This document shows positions 9,337 through 18,921 of a stretch of 64,000 nt of DNA, piece after piece. This DNA comes from Streptomyces plumbidurans. Its GTDB lineage: Bacteria; Actinomycetota; Actinomycetes; Streptomycetales; Streptomycetaceae. Within the stretch, counting starts at the first letter, position 1. Every line of letters starts with the position of its first letter. The DNA lies in the NCBI RefSeq assembly GCF_019857225.1, contig NZ_JAFJSY010000002.1, positions 186,001 to 250,000 on the forward strand. Reading direction: 5' to 3'. Below the pieces are notes generated by a model that was not told where the DNA came from, searched no databases, and saw only the letters and a list, made by a program, of their open reading frames with translations. Position numbers and translations under genes: made by a program.

Positions 9337-9561
9337 TTGAGCACGGACAACCGGAACTACCTCGTGGTGGTCAACCACGAGGAACAGTATTCGATCTGGC
9401 AGGCCGACCGGGACATCCCGGAGGGCTGGACGGCCACGGGCTTCGGCGGAACGAAGGACGAGTGTCTGTCGCACATCGCCGAGGTGTGGACGGACCTGCG
9501 GCCGCTGAGCCTGCGGCGACGGCTGGCGCAGTCGACCGCCGAAGGGGGGAACCGACGTTGA
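9337..9561 (+). CDS. MbtH-like protein
   Basis: Small MbtH-family partner (74 aa) needed by many adenylation domains for folding and activity. The hallmark pattern is present: VVNHEEQYSIW, then IPEGW, then the C-terminal SHIAEVWTDLRP. I place the start at TTG 9337, preceded by CAGGAG at good spacing; the longer frame from 9286 adds residues untypical of the family. Its stop overlaps the TTG start of the polyketide synthase (TTGA), so the two are translationally coupled. The likely client is the NRPS just upstream, and possibly others outside the window. Confidence 0.9.
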   Translation: MSTDNRNYLVVVNHEEQYSIWQADRDIPEGWTATGFGGTKDECLSHIAEVWTDLRPLSLRRRLAQSTAEGGNRR

Positions 9562-12500
9562 CACAGCGCGACGCGGCCGACGACGCCATCGCGGTCATCG
9601 GGATGAGCTGCCGGTTCGCCCCGGACCTCACCACGCCGGAGAAGCTCTGGTCTTTCCTGGCCGACGGCGCCAGCAGGATCAGCGAGATGCCGGACAAACG
9701 GTGGGAGCCCTACACCTCCGGCAGCCCCGAGGCGACCGCGATCCTGCGCAAGGCCACCCGCAAGGGGGCCTTCCTGGACGACATCGAGGGCTTCGACGCG
9801 GAGTTCTTCCAGATCACGCCGCGCGAGGCGGAGTTCCTCGACCCGCAGCAGCGCATCTGCCTCGAACTGGCCTGGGAGGCGCTCGGTGACGCGGGCGTGC
9901 CGCCGCTCTCCCTGTCCGGTACCGAGGCGGGCGTGTACATGTCCGCCAACTCCAACGACTACGGCCGCCGGCTGCTGGAGGACATACCGCGGACGGGTGC
10001 CTGGGCCGTCAACGGAACGACGTACTACGGGATGGCCAACCGCATCTCGTACTTCCTGGATCTGCGCGGTCCGAGCATCGCCGTCGACACCGCGTGCGCC
10101 GGCTCGCTGACCGCCCTCCACGTCGCCGCGCAGAGTCTGCGGCTCGGCGAGACACCGCTGGCGATCGTCGGCGGCATCAACATCATGGCGACGCCCGCCC
10201 TGGTGGTGGCTCTGGACTCCGCGGGCGCCACCGCGCCCGACGGGCGCAGCAAGGCGTTCGACAAGGCCGCCAACGGCTACGGCCGCGGCGAGGGCGCCGG
10301 AGTGATGGTGCTCAAGCGCCTGGCCGACGCCCGCCGCGACGGTGACCGGATCCGAGCGGTCATCGTGGGCAGCGGCGTCTTCCAGGACGGCCGGTCCGAC
10401 GGCATGATGGCGCCCAACGGGGACGCCCAGGAACACATGCTGCGCCAGGTCTACGAGCGGGCGGGCGTCGAGCCGGGCTCCGTCGACTACGTCGAGGCGC
10501 ACGGCACCGGAACGCCCCTCGGGGACCTCGCGGAGAGTCGGGCCATCGGCAGCGTGCTGGGCGCGGTACGCCCGGCCGGCGATCCCCTGCTGTTCGGCAC
10601 CCTGAAGCCCAACATCGGGCACGTGGAGGCCGCCTCGGGCATCGCGGGCGCGATCAAGGTCGTGCTGTCGATGGAGCACGGCCTGATCCCGGCGAGCCCG
10701 CACGACGAGGTCAACCCCGATCTCGATCTGGCGGCGCACGGGCTCCGCCTGGTGGGCGAGACGACGCAGTGGCCGCGCCGTGACGGCGGCCCGCGTCGCG
10801 CGGGGGTGTCCAGTTACGGCGTGGGCGGCACGGTCGCGCACCTGATCCTCGAGGAGGCGCCCGAGGCGCAGACCGGCCGCGTCCCGGACGCCCGGCCCGA
10901 GGAGACCCCGCGCGTCTTCCCCCTCTCCGCCGTCGCCGAGGCGGGAGTGCGCTCGCTGGCCGGGTCGGTCGCCGAGTGGCTCCGTACGGACACCGGCACG
11001 TCGCTCTCCTCCGTCGCGCACACGCTGACCCGCCGGCGTTCGCACCTGGCGGTGCGGGGCGCGGTCGTCGCCTCCTCCAGGACGGAACTGGCCGAGCAAT
11101 GGGACATCCTGGCGGCGGGCGACAGGTCGCCCCAGGTGGCCTTCGGGCGGGCGGTGGCCGCTTCGTCGCCCGGAGCGGTCTGGGTGTTCTCCGGGCACGG
11201 AGCCCAGTGGACCGGCATGGGCCGAGGTCTGCTGCGCGACGCCCCGGCCTTCGCCAGGACCATCGACGAGCTGGCCGAGGTCTTCCGGGCCGAGCTGGGG
11301 TGGACGCCCCGCGAAGTGATCGACGAGGGCGGCCCGTGGACCGTCACCACCGTCCAGGCCATGACGTTCGCCATGCAGGTGGCGCTCGCCGAGACCTGGT
11401 ACGCGCAGGGCGCACGACCGGCGGCGGTGATCGGGCACTCGGTGGGCGAGATCGCGGCAGCCGTGGTGGCGGGCGCGCTCGACCTGACGGACGCAGCCCG
11501 GTTCGCCTGCCGCCGGGCCAAGGCGCTGGAGGCGGTGGCCGGGCGAGGTGCCATGGCGCTGGTGGGCCTGCCCTTCGCGGAGGCCGCCGAACGTCTCGCG
11601 GGACGTGACGACGTGGTCGCCGCCATCTCCGCCGGCGCCCGGTCCGCCGTCGTCTCCGGTGACACGGACGCCGTCGAGGAGCTGGCACGCCGCCTTCAGG
11701 CGGAGGGCGTGGACGTGCGGCGGGTCAACAGCGACGTGGCCTTCCACAGCCCGCACATGGACGCCGTGCTGCCGCAGGTGTCGGCCGCCGCGCGGGAACT
11801 GACCGCCCGGGAGCCCCGGGTGCCGCTGTACAGCACGGCCCTGACGGACCCGCGCTCCGCGCGGCCGCGGGAGGGGGCGTACTGGGAGACGAACCTGCGT
11901 GCGCCGGTGCGCTTCGCCGAAGCGGTGGCGGCGGCGCTCGAGGACGGCTTCCGCGTCTTCCTGGAGGTGTCCGCGCACCCCCTCGTGGCGCACTCGGTGA
12001 CGGAGACGGCGCACGCGGCCGGTGCGGAGAACGTGCTGGCGGCGGTGACCCTCCGCCGCGACCAGCCCGAGCTGGGCACGCTGCTGGTGAACCTCGCACA
12101 GCTGCACTGTGCGGGCGTCGAGGTGGACTGGCGGTACGAGGGCGAGCTGGCCGCGCTGCCCGCCGTGCACTGGCAGCACCGCCCCTACTGGATCTTCCCC
12201 GGGACGTCGGCCGAGAGCCGCGGCCGGGGCCATGACCCCGACACCCACACTCTCCTGGGCGGGCTCAGCACGGTGGCGAGCGCTCCCGCGCAACGGGTGT
12301 GGCAGACCCACCTGGACATGTCGAGCCGCCCGTATCACCAGGACCACAAGGTGGTGGGCGTCGAGACGGTGCCCGCCTCCGTGGTGATCAACTCGTTCGT
12401 CACGGCGGCGGCCCGCGACGGCGGCACCCCGGGGCTGACCGACATCGTGCTGCGCACCCCGCTCGCGGCCACCCCGCCCCGCGTGGTGCAGGTCGTGCTC

Positions 12501-14873
12501 GACCAGAACCAGGTGCGGCTCGCCAGCCGCATCCGGCGCGCCGACGGCGCGGGAGGCGACGAGGACCAGGACCAGGAGTGGATCACCCACGCCACGGCGA
12601 ACGTGGACCGGGGCGCCGTCGTGGGGTCGCGCCCGATGGAGGACGTCGAGGCGATCCGCGCCCGGTGCCCGGAGGAGTGGACCTGGACCCGCGTCGATCA
12701 GATCTTCCGGAACATGGGAGTGGACGGCTACACGTTCCCGTGGGTCGTCGAGGAGCTGAGGCGCAACGAGGTGGAGCAACTCGCCGTCGTGACCATCGAC
12801 CACACGCCGAAGCTGCATCCGAGCAGCTGGACGGCCGTGATCGACGGCGCGCTGACGGTGAGCGGCGTCCTGGTGACCAAGGAGGACTCGCGGACGCTGC
12901 GAACGTCCTCCCACCTCGACGCGATCGCCTTCCGGGGCGATCCGCCCGGGCGGATCGTCGTGCACACGACGCGGTCCGCGGCGTCGCCGGAGACCACCAT
13001 CGACGTGCTGGTCTCCGACATGGACGGCAACGTCGTGTGCGAGGCGACCGGCCTGCGCTTCACTCAGGTGCACGACAAGCCGGGCAGCGCCCTGCCGCCG
13101 CGTCGGCTGGTGCACGAGATCGCCTGGGAACCGGTCGAGCCGTCGACGGATGCCGGCCTCCCCGTCGAGCACGCGGTGCTGCTCGGCGACGAGGCGGTCA
13201 CCGCGCCGCTGGCCGAGCGGTTCGCCGCGCGCGGCGTGCCGTACCTGCGACTGGAGCGGGCACAGGACCTGCCCCACGTGCCCGGGGGCGGCCACGGGGT
13301 CCTGGTGGTGGCCCCGGAACCGCAGCGCGCCGGGGAAACGCCGGAACAGGCGGCCGAGAGGTGCGCCTGGACGCTGATCGACGCCGCCCAGCACCTGGGC
13401 CGCCGCCCGGCGCGCACGGCCGACGGCACCGGACAGCCGCTCAAACTGTGGTGCGTGACCACGGGCGTACGCGCGCCCCGGCGCGAGTCGGACCTGTCCC
13501 ACGCCCCGCTGTGGGGGGTGTCGAGGATCATCGCCGGTGAGCGTTCGGATTTGTGGGGCGGTGTGGTCGACATCGCGGCCGAGGCGGCTCCGATCGGCGC
13601 CAACACGGCCGATCTGCTGCTCGACCTGTTCCGCGGCCTGGACGGCACCGAGGACATCGTGTCGGTCACGCCGGACGGTGCGTTCGCCGCGCGGCTGACG
13701 CAGGTGGAGCGGCCGGCCGAGAGCCAGGCCCTGGAACTGCGGCCCAACGGCACCTACCTGATCACCGGTGGGCTGGGCGGGATCGGTCTGGAGGTCGCCC
13801 GCTACCTGGCGGACCGAGGCGCCCGCCGTCTGGTGCTGGCGGGCCGGCGCGGACTGCCGCCCCGGTCGGAGTGGGAGCGGGTGCGGGAGCCCGCGGTGCG
13901 GGCCCGGATCGACGCGGCACTCGCACTGGAGGCGATGGGCGTGACCGTCCGGGTGCTCGCACTGGACATCTCGGACGCCGACGCGGTGGCCGCCGCCCTG
14001 TCGCCGTCGGCGTTGGACCTGCCGCCGATCCGCGGTGTGGTGCACGCCGCGGGTGTCGTCTCCGACGCGCTGGTGGACAAGACGGACCGTCAGGGCCTTC
14101 GTACGACGCTGGCCCCGAAGGCCGGGGGCGCGATGGCGTTGCACCGGTTGTTCCCCGAGGGCACGCTGGACTTCTTCACGATGTTCTCGTCGTGCGGGCA
14201 GCTCGCCCGGCTCACCGGGCAGGCCAGTTACGCGGCGGCCAACTCCTTCCTGGACGCGCTCGCGGCGCTCCGCCACGCGGGCGGCCACACCGAGACGACC
14301 AGCCTCGGATGGACGCAGTGGCGGGGGACGGGTATGGGCGAGACCACGGCCGGCACCACCATCCTGGAGGCCGAGTCACGGGGCCTGGGCGGCATCTCCG
14401 CGGCCGAGGCGTTCCGCGCCTGGTCGTTCGCCGACCAGCTCCGCTCGCCGTACGCCGCGATCCTGCGCGTGATGCCGGAACGGTCGCTCCCGGTGTTCTC
14501 GAGGCTGCAGGCCGCCGAGGCGGAGGAGTCCGGGGCCGGTGCCGAGACGGTCGACTGGGCGGCGCTGTCCGAGGAGGAGATCGCGGAGCGGGTCCTGGCC
14601 GAGGTGCACGAAAGCGTGGCCGCCGAGCTCAGCCTGGCCACCGCCGACATCGCGGTCGACCGCCCGCTGGTCGAGCTGGGGGTCGACTCGGTGTTGACAG
14701 TCGGGCTCAGGGTCCGGCTGCATCGGCGCTTCGGCATCGACCTGCCTCCCACGATCCTGTGGAGCAGTCCGACGGTGCGGGCTCTCGCCGACTTCCTGGT
14801 CGGCGAGGTGAGGGGCCAGGACACGGACGAGGACGAGGCCGGTGCCGTGGAGGAGGCGGCGGTGCCGGTCTGA
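9558..14873 (+). CDS. Iterative type I polyketide synthase, KS-AT-DH-KR-ACP
   Basis: Single-module PKS of 1,771 aa with the layout of bacterial iterative aromatic synthases (6-methylsalicylate, naphthoate and related). KS: active Cys180 in TACAGS, His315 in EAHGTGT, His355 in NIGHVEA. AT: Ser628 in GHSVGE, with VAFHSPHM matching malonyl-CoA specificity. DH/thioester-hydrolase-like: [14 protein letters not shown] and a downstream IDGAL aspartate motif. [13 protein letters not shown], then SSCGQ and the ASYAAAN tyrosine. ACP: Ser1711 in LGVDSV. No ER and no TE are seen. The start is TTG 9558 after GAAGGGGGGA, overlapping the MbtH stop. The domain set cannot tell salicylate-type from naphthoate-type products; with lysXYZK next door a naphthoate is plausible. 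Confidence 0.93.
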   Translation: MTQRDAADDAIAVIGMSCRFAPDLTTPEKLWSFLADGASRISEMPDKRWEPYTSGSPEATAILRKATRKGAFLDDIEGFDAEFFQITPREAEFLDPQQRICLELAWEALGDAGVPPLSLSGTEAGVYMSANSNDYGRRLLEDIPRTGAWAVNGTTYYGMANRISYFLDLRGPSIAVDTACAGSLTALHVAAQSLRLGETPLAIVGGINIMATPALVVALDSAGATAPDGRSKAFDKAANGYGRGEGAGVMVLKRLADARRDGDRIRAVIVGSGVFQDGRSDGMMAPNGDAQEHMLRQVYERAGVEPGSVDYVEAHGTGTPLGDLAESRAIGSVLGAVRPAGDPLLFGTLKPNIGHVEAASGIAGAIKVVLSMEHGLIPASPHDEVNPDLDLAAHGLRLVGETTQWPRRDGGPRRAGVSSYGVGGTVAHLILEEAPEAQTGRVPDARPEETPRVFPLSAVAEAGVRSLAGSVAEWLRTDTGTSLSSVAHTLTRRRSHLAVRGAVVASSRTELAEQWDILAAGDRSPQVAFGRAVAASSPGAVWVFSGHGAQWTGMGRGLLRDAPAFARTIDELAEVFRAELGWTPREVIDEGGPWTVTTVQAMTFAMQVALAETWYAQGARPAAVIGHSVGEIAAAVVAGALDLTDAARFACRRAKALEAVAGRGAMALVGLPFAEAAERLAGRDDVVAAISAGARSAVVSGDTDAVEELARRLQAEGVDVRRVNSDVAFHSPHMDAVLPQVSAAARELTAREPRVPLYSTALTDPRSARPREGAYWETNLRAPVRFAEAVAAALEDGFRVFLEVSAHPLVAHSVTETAHAAGAENVLAAVTLRRDQPELGTLLVNLAQLHCAGVEVDWRYEGELAALPAVHWQHRPYWIFPGTSAESRGRGHDPDTHTLLGGLSTVASAPAQRVWQTHLDMSSRPYHQDHKVVGVETVPASVVINSFVTAAARDGGTPGLTDIVLRTPLAATPPRVVQVVLDQNQVRLASRIRRADGAGGDEDQDQEWITHATANVDRGAVVGSRPMEDVEAIRARCPEEWTWTRVDQIFRNMGVDGYTFPWVVEELRRNEVEQLAVVTIDHTPKLHPSSWTAVIDGALTVSGVLVTKEDSRTLRTSSHLDAIAFRGDPPGRIVVHTTRSAASPETTIDVLVSDMDGNVVCEATGLRFTQVHDKPGSALPPRRLVHEIAWEPVEPSTDAGLPVEHAVLLGDEAVTAPLAERFAARGVPYLRLERAQDLPHVPGGGHGVLVVAPEPQRAGETPEQAAERCAWTLIDAAQHLGRRPARTADGTGQPLKLWCVTTGVRAPRRESDLSHAPLWGVSRIIAGERSDLWGGVVDIAAEAAPIGANTADLLLDLFRGLDGTEDIVSVTPDGAFAARLTQVERPAESQALELRPNGTYLITGGLGGIGLEVARYLADRGARRLVLAGRRGLPPRSEWERVREPAVRARIDAALALEAMGVTVRVLALDISDADAVAAALSPSALDLPPIRGVVHAAGVVSDALVDKTDRQGLRTTLAPKAGGAMALHRLFPEGTLDFFTMFSSCGQLARLTGQASYAAANSFLDALAALRHAGGHTETTSLGWTQWRGTGMGETTAGTTILEAESRGLGGISAAEAFRAWSFADQLRSPYAAILRVMPERSLPVFSRLQAAEAEESGAGAETVDWAALSEEEIAERVLAEVHESVAAELSLATADIAVDRPLVELGVDSVLTVGLRVRLHRRFGIDLPPTILWSSPTVRALADFLVGEVRGQDTDEDEAGAVEEAAVPV

Positions 14874-14885
14874 CGGCCGGCTCCA

Positions 14886-14916
14886 CCGGGCAGGGGGTAC
14901 GGCGTCCCCTGCCCGG
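14886..14916 (+). terminator. Hairpin after the PKS gene
   Basis: Perfect 11-bp stem: CCGGGCAGGGG at 14886-14896 pairs with CCCCTGCCCGG at 14906-14916 around a 9-nt loop, 13 nt after the PKS stop. There is no U-tract, as usual in Streptomyces. It may end the PKS transcript or attenuate read-through into the hydrolase gene 65 nt further on. Confidence 0.65.
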
Positions 14917-14981
14917 ACCGCCGGCCGGCGGCGCGGTCGGGCCGCCGCTGATCGAGCCGTGCCAACGGGGAGGAGACCACG

Positions 14982-15824
14982 ATGAGTTACCTCGGTGTAC
15001 CGGGGGCGAAGCTGTACTACGAAATGTCCGGGACCGGGCCGGTGCTGCTGCTGATCTCCGGAGGAACGGACGATGCGGACGACTTCGAGGGAGTCGTCCC
15101 GTTGCTCCAGGACGCCTTCACCGTCGTCGCCTACGACTGCCGCGGGCTCTCCCGCAGCCGTCTCGACGGCGATCCGGCGGATGTCCCGGTCGAGGTCCAC
15201 GCCGATGACGCCCGGCGGCTGCTCCGCGCGGTCGGGGACAGACCGGCCCATGTGTTCGGCAGCAGCAGCGGTGGCCAGGTCGCTCTGTCCCTGACCGCCC
15301 GTCACCCGGAACTGGTCCGCGGCGTGGTGGCCCACGAGCCGCCCGCCGTCGCCCTCCTCCCCCACGGCGACCCGCGCCGCACCGTGCTCGCCGAGGCCCG
15401 TGCGGTCCACGCCCGCGAGGGCGTCAGGGCGGGTATGGCGGCGTTCGTCGCGGCGGCCGGCCTGGACAGGGTGAAGCACCCCGAGCGCCATGCGCCCGAG
15501 AGCCCCCAGGCCGCGCTGAACACACAGAAACGGCTCGTTCGCATGGAGCGCAACCTGGAGTATTTCCTCTCCCACATCGTGGGGCCTGCGGCCGACTTCG
15601 TACCGGACGTCGACGCCCTGTCGTCGGCGCCGGCACCGCTCACCGTGGCGGTCGGGGACGCCTCCGAGGGCCAACTCGCCCACGCGACCGGGCGGGCGCT
15701 GGCCGCTCGGCTGGGGAGGGAGCCCGCCGTCTTCCCCGGCGGTCACGCGGGGTTCGTCACCCACCCCAGGGCGTTCGCCCGAGCGCTGCGCGCGGTGCTC
15801 GCGGGCCGGCCGGGCGCGGACTAG
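14982..15824 (+). CDS. Alpha/beta hydrolase
   Basis: Alpha/beta-hydrolase-fold enzyme (280 aa). The nucleophile elbow FGSSSGGQ places Ser95 in the centre of G-x-S-x-G; the likely histidine is in FPGGHAGF near the C-terminus and an acid in VAVGDAS. No signal peptide. GGGGAGGAG precedes the ATG at 14982. A discrete hydrolase next to a PKS without a thioesterase could release the polyketide, edit stalled chains, or detoxify the product; the sequence does not decide. Its stop overlaps the convergent SnoaL-like gene by 4 nt. Confidence 0.85.
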   Translation: MSYLGVPGAKLYYEMSGTGPVLLLISGGTDDADDFEGVVPLLQDAFTVVAYDCRGLSRSRLDGDPADVPVEVHADDARRLLRAVGDRPAHVFGSSSGGQVALSLTARHPELVRGVVAHEPPAVALLPHGDPRRTVLAEARAVHAREGVRAGMAAFVAAAGLDRVKHPERHAPESPQAALNTQKRLVRMERNLEYFLSHIVGPAADFVPDVDALSSAPAPLTVAVGDASEGQLAHATGRALAARLGREPAVFPGGHAGFVTHPRAFARALRAVLAGRPGAD

Positions 15825-16189
15825 AGGGGCGTCTGCTGGTGCAGGACGACACGCCAGGCGTCATCCTCACGGCTGTAGACGGTGGTGGCGAGGGCGGTGT
15901 GGTCGACGTCGCCCTGGTCCGTCCGGGCCGTGTACTGGACCCGGTAGGTGACCAGAGCGCTGTCCGGCGACAGCACCCGGACCTGCCGGTCGCTCAACTC
16001 GCTGCGCACGAACGGGTTGCGGTTGGCCTCGATCAGCGGAACGATCCGCTCCTTGTCGGCCGTTCCGAAACGGCTCACCAGAAGCGCGTCCTTGCGCAGC
16101 AGACGTTCGTAGGTCGTCCCGTCCCCGGCGCGGTTCGCCCGCCAGAGCTCCTCCTCCAGGGCGGACAGCAGTTTCGCGATATCGCTCAT
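15821..16189 (-). CDS. SnoaL-like / nuclear-transport-factor-2-fold protein
   Basis: Small NTF2-fold protein (122 aa), of the kind annotated DUF4440 or SnoaL-like. The pattern is helix-rich at the N-terminus (LLSALEEELWRANRAGD), then LLRKDALLV and a C-terminal beta sheet with TYRVQYTAR and WRVVLHQQTPL. I start at ATG 16189 because it gives the usual family length and has an upstream GGAGG; a GTG further upstream adds seven untypical residues. It is the only minus-strand gene of the cluster region. Function unknown; members act as cyclases, isomerases or ligand-binding proteins, and this one may belong to the cluster or merely sit in it. Confidence 0.75.
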   Translation of the reverse strand: MSDIAKLLSALEEELWRANRAGDGTTYERLLRKDALLVSRFGTADKERIVPLIEANRNPFVRSELSDRQVRVLSPDSALVTYRVQYTARTDQGDVDHTALATTVYSREDDAWRVVLHQQTPL

Positions 16190-16281
16190 GAGGCCTCCGG
16201 GGAACACGACCACGTCACAGACCTACAGTACGGATGTCACGCCCAGTCGCCAAAACAGCACTATGAGTGGCGTGTGAACTG

Positions 16282-17220
16282 ATGGAGAGGAATGCCGACA
16301 CCGAGGCCGGGCGGATCGACGGGTCCCGTACCGTCTCCCACCTGGACGCGCTCGAGTCGGAGGCGGTGCATATCTTGCGCGAGGCAGCGGGCGAGTTCGA
16401 GAACCCGGTGATGCTGTTTTCCGGCGGCAAGGACTCCATCGTCATGCTGCACCTGGCGCTGAAGGCGTTCGCTCCCGCGCCGGTGCCGTTCGCACTGCTG
16501 CACGTGGACACCGGACACAACTTCCCCGAGGTCATCGAGTACCGCGACCGCACGGTGGCGAAGCACCACCTGCGGCTGCACGTCGCCTCCGTCCAGGACT
16601 ACATCGACCGCGGTGTGCTCAAGGAACGCCCGGACGGCACCCGCAACCCGCTGCAGACGCTGCCGCTGACCGAGAAGATCCAGAGCGAGCGGTTCGACGC
16701 CGTGTTCGGCGGCGGACGCCGCGACGAGGACAAGGCGCGCGCGAAGGAGCGCGTCTTCTCGCTGCGCGACGAGTTCTCGCAGTGGGACCCACGTCGACAG
16801 CGCCCCGAGCTGTGGCAGCTCTACAACGGCCGCCACGCACCCGGCGAGCACGTGCGCGTCTTCCCGCTCAGCAACTGGACCGAGCTGGACGTGTGGCAGT
16901 ACATCGCCCGGGAGGGCATCGAGCTGCCGCAGATCTACTTCGCCCACGAGCGCGAGGTGTTCCGGCGGGCCGGCATGTGGCTGACGGCCGGCGAGTGGGG
17001 TGGCCCCGAGGACGGCGAGACCGTGGAGAAGCGGCTGGTGCGCTACCGCACCGTCGGCGACATGTCCTGCACCGGTGCGGTCGACTCCGACGCGGTGACC
17101 CCGAAGCAGGTCATCACCGAGATCGCCGTCTCTCGGCTCACCGAGCGCGGCGCGACGCGCGCCGACGACAGGCTCTCCGAGGCCGCCATGGAGGACCGCA
17201 AACGCGAGGGGTACTTCTGA
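16282..17220 (+). CDS. cysD: Sulfate adenylyltransferase subunit 2
   Basis: CysD, the ATP-pyrophosphatase subunit that makes adenosine 5'-phosphosulfate from ATP and sulfate, normally with the GTPase CysN. 312 aa from ATG 16282 (317 aa from GTG 16267; neither has a clear ribosome site). PP-loop SGGKDS at residues 47-52, then LLHVDTGHNFPEV, FGGGRRDEDKARAKER, FPLSNWTELDVWQYI and the C-terminal KREGYF are all typical. Only a 33-codon frame, not cysN, follows. In azabicycle-forming clusters sulfate activation feeds a sulfotransferase, the sulfate later serving as leaving group for aziridine closure; that link here is inference. Confidence 0.92.
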   Translation: MERNADTEAGRIDGSRTVSHLDALESEAVHILREAAGEFENPVMLFSGGKDSIVMLHLALKAFAPAPVPFALLHVDTGHNFPEVIEYRDRTVAKHHLRLHVASVQDYIDRGVLKERPDGTRNPLQTLPLTEKIQSERFDAVFGGGRRDEDKARAKERVFSLRDEFSQWDPRRQRPELWQLYNGRHAPGEHVRVFPLSNWTELDVWQYIAREGIELPQIYFAHEREVFRRAGMWLTAGEWGGPEDGETVEKRLVRYRTVGDMSCTGAVDSDAVTPKQVITEIAVSRLTERGATRADDRLSEAAMEDRKREGYF

Positions 17221-17222
17221 GC

Positions 17223-17321
17223 ATGACCACGGCACCTCTCGGCCGCCACCTCCAGGACGGCCCGGACCTGGCGCTGATGACGGACGGTTTGCGGGCCGCC
17301 GCCGGCTCCCACGGCGAGTGA
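17223..17321 (+). CDS. Short 32-aa frame after cysD, possibly a gene stub
   Basis: A 32-residue frame (MTTAPLGRHLQDGPDLALMT and on) begins 2 nt after the cysD stop, where cysN would normally sit. It does not show the CysN GTP-binding motif (GSVDDGKST) and stops at 17321, close to where the catabolic island begins. It may be the 5' remnant of a gene cut by a deletion, or not translated. Antisense to 17330-17380 is a short protein-like stretch (DLWRSRADIVARRIEYVYDS) that could be the cut end of another gene. I do not recognise either piece. Confidence 0.3.
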   Translation: MTTAPLGRHLQDGPDLALMTDGLRAAAGSHGE

Positions 17322-17390
17322 GTCGTAGACGTACTCGATCCGGCGGGCCACGATGTCGGCGCGGCTGCGCCACAGGTCTGACGGGTGTGA

Positions 17391-17822
17391 TCAGCCGGCG
17401 TCGGCCGTGTAGCCGGCGCTTTCGATGCCGTGTACGGCGTATTCCTCGTCCCGGTCCGGACGGTCGCCGCTGATGCCCACCGCGCCCACGACATGGCTCG
17501 CGGTGTCGCGGATCAGGACGCCGCCGGGAACCGGGGCGATGCGGCCCTGGGAGATCGCCGTGAGGGACTGCAGGAACGCCGGTGCCTCGGTGGCCTTCTG
17601 CGCGAGGCCGCGTCCGCCGACGCCCATGCCGAGCGCGCCCCACGCCTTGGCCTGGGCGATGTCCGGCCGCATGATGCCGCTCCAGTCCTCGCGATTGAGG
17701 GCCACCAGGTGTCCGCCCGCGTCGAGGACGGCGACGGTCAACGGCTGACAGCCGAGCTCACGTCCGCGCGCCAGCGCGTGGTCGACGATGAGGGAGGCTT
17801 CCTTGAGGAGACCAGGGTGCAT
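17391..17822 (-). CDS. GlcG/HbpS family (DUF336) protein
   Basis: GlcG/HbpS-fold protein of 143 aa, the family's usual length. Typical features are HALARGRELGCQPLTVAVLD near the N-terminus, GGHLVAL, the glycine-rich APVPGGVLIRD and VVGAVGISGDRPD toward the end. Members bind heme or accompany aromatic and glycolate catabolism; the chemistry is mostly unknown. ATG 17822 is preceded by GAGGAG. It lies downstream of the cupin gene on the same strand, separated by 154 nt carrying a large inverted repeat, and fits a small-molecule catabolic operon. Confidence 0.82.
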   Translation of the reverse strand: MHPGLLKEASLIVDHALARGRELGCQPLTVAVLDAGGHLVALNREDWSGIMRPDIAQAKAWGALGMGVGGRGLAQKATEAPAFLQSLTAISQGRIAPVPGGVLIRDTASHVVGAVGISGDRPDRDEEYAVHGIESAGYTADAG

Positions 17823-17910
17823 GGGTCTTCGCTTCCGGGTCCGGTGGCGTAGGTGTTCTGTGTGCGGGCGTTCGGTGCGTGGGCGATGGATGTGTGGGCG
17901 TCCGGTGTAC

Positions 17911-17962
17911 GTGGAGCGTGCGCACGGCCCGCGTCATCGACGCAGCCGTGCGCACGCTCCAC
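17911..17962. repeat. Perfect 18-bp inverted repeat between cupin and GlcG-like genes
   Basis: GTGGAGCGTGCGCACGGC at 17911-17928 is perfectly repeated in reverse complement at 17945-17962 with a 16-nt loop. It starts 14 nt beyond the cupin stop codon and would form a very strong RNA hairpin, so termination or mRNA stabilisation between the two minus-strand genes is the simplest reading. The flank 17860-17910 also has an imperfect direct repeat (GGGCGTTCGGTG and GGGCGTCCGGTG). Confidence 0.75.
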
Positions 17963-17976
17963 GGTGGGCCCGAGGA

Positions 17977-18900
17977 TCAGGCAGCGGGCTGCGGCTGCTG
18001 CGCGCTCTCCGTCTGCCCGGGCATCTCCTCGAGGTCGTACTCGTCGGACTCCGTCCGCGGCAGCACGATCTCGGGCAGACCGATGAGGAACACCCCGAGC
18101 TCGGAGGAGGCGGTCAGGCGCAGCGTCTCCCCGGGATCGGCCTGTATGGCCGTCAGCCGCGTGATGTCCTTGCTCTCAGCCGTCCCGGAGCCGGACAGGA
18201 CGACGAGCAGCCGGCGGGCCCGCTCGTCGAGGCCGGCCCAGGTGGCTCCTTCGGACAGCCGGATCATCTCGATCCAGACGCCTCGCTCGGAGAACGCCCC
18301 CATGAACTTGTGCTCCACCCTCTCGTTGTCGTCCAGGGGCAGCCAGTTGAACCGCTTGGGGTCGGCGATCTGGACGTTCTTGTACCGAGGACTCGGGTAC
18401 TTCAGCCGCTCGCCGAAAACGTGCTCCCAGATGGTGTTCAGGCCCCACTGCACCTTGCCGTCCTCGCGGTGGTAGTAGGGTCCGACGAATTTGCCGTGCT
18501 CCAGCAGTTCGTCCCAGGCCTTGCGGCGCTGTTCGATACTCATGAAGCCGTACCCCGAGGCACCCCCGAACTGCAGGACCAGCTGCAGACGTTCGCCGGG
18601 GGCCGCCTCGCCGAGCGGGTCGTCCTGGGGGCCATAGGACAGGCCCTCGGGGAAGTAGCCGACCTGGCCCTCCTCGAGGATCAGACCGCGGCCGAGGTTC
18701 ATCGCGCCTGAGATCGGCAGCCTGATCTGGTCGAAATTGTGCCGGTGCCGGGGCATCGCGAAGTCGGCATCCTGCCGGCCCAGGATGTACATGAAGTTGT
18801 CGCGGGAGTCCGGATCTCCCTTGAGCATGTGCTGAAAGGCCACCGCTCCGGTCGGGTGGTCCTTCTTCCAGTTGGTCTCGTCGTAGGGAACGATCTTCAT
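17977..18900 (-). CDS. Cupin-domain protein of the aromatic catabolic island
   Basis: 307-aa protein with a cupin-like core: MPRHRHNFDQIRLPISG gives clustered histidines of a first cupin motif and GQVGYFPEGLSYGP a second; a second half (LSEGATWAGLDERAR, PGETLRLTASSE) suggests a bicupin. ATG 18900 has GGGAGGGAAAAGCC upstream. It sits between the GlcG-like gene and the truncated MFS gene, all on the minus strand. A metal-dependent hydrolase, isomerase or dioxygenase role in ring-fission chemistry is possible; no substrate can be read. Confidence 0.72.
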   Translation of the reverse strand: MKIVPYDETNWKKDHPTGAVAFQHMLKGDPDSRDNFMYILGRQDADFAMPRHRHNFDQIRLPISGAMNLGRGLILEEGQVGYFPEGLSYGPQDDPLGEAAPGERLQLVLQFGGASGYGFMSIEQRRKAWDELLEHGKFVGPYYHREDGKVQWGLNTIWEHVFGERLKYPSPRYKNVQIADPKRFNWLPLDDNERVEHKFMGAFSERGVWIEMIRLSEGATWAGLDERARRLLVVLSGSGTAESKDITRLTAIQADPGETLRLTASSELGVFLIGLPEIVLPRTESDEYDLEEMPGQTESAQQPQPAA

Positions 18901-18921
18901 GGCTTTTCCCTCCCAGGGGTT

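Noticed and set aside
9357..14288. 1,643-codon minus-strand open frame over the PKS
   Set aside because: Same shadow composition; the plus strand encodes an intact PKS with all active sites.
17223..17321. cysN start
   Set aside because: The 32 residues do not match the CysN N-terminus and contain no GTP-binding motif; kept only as an uncertain stub.
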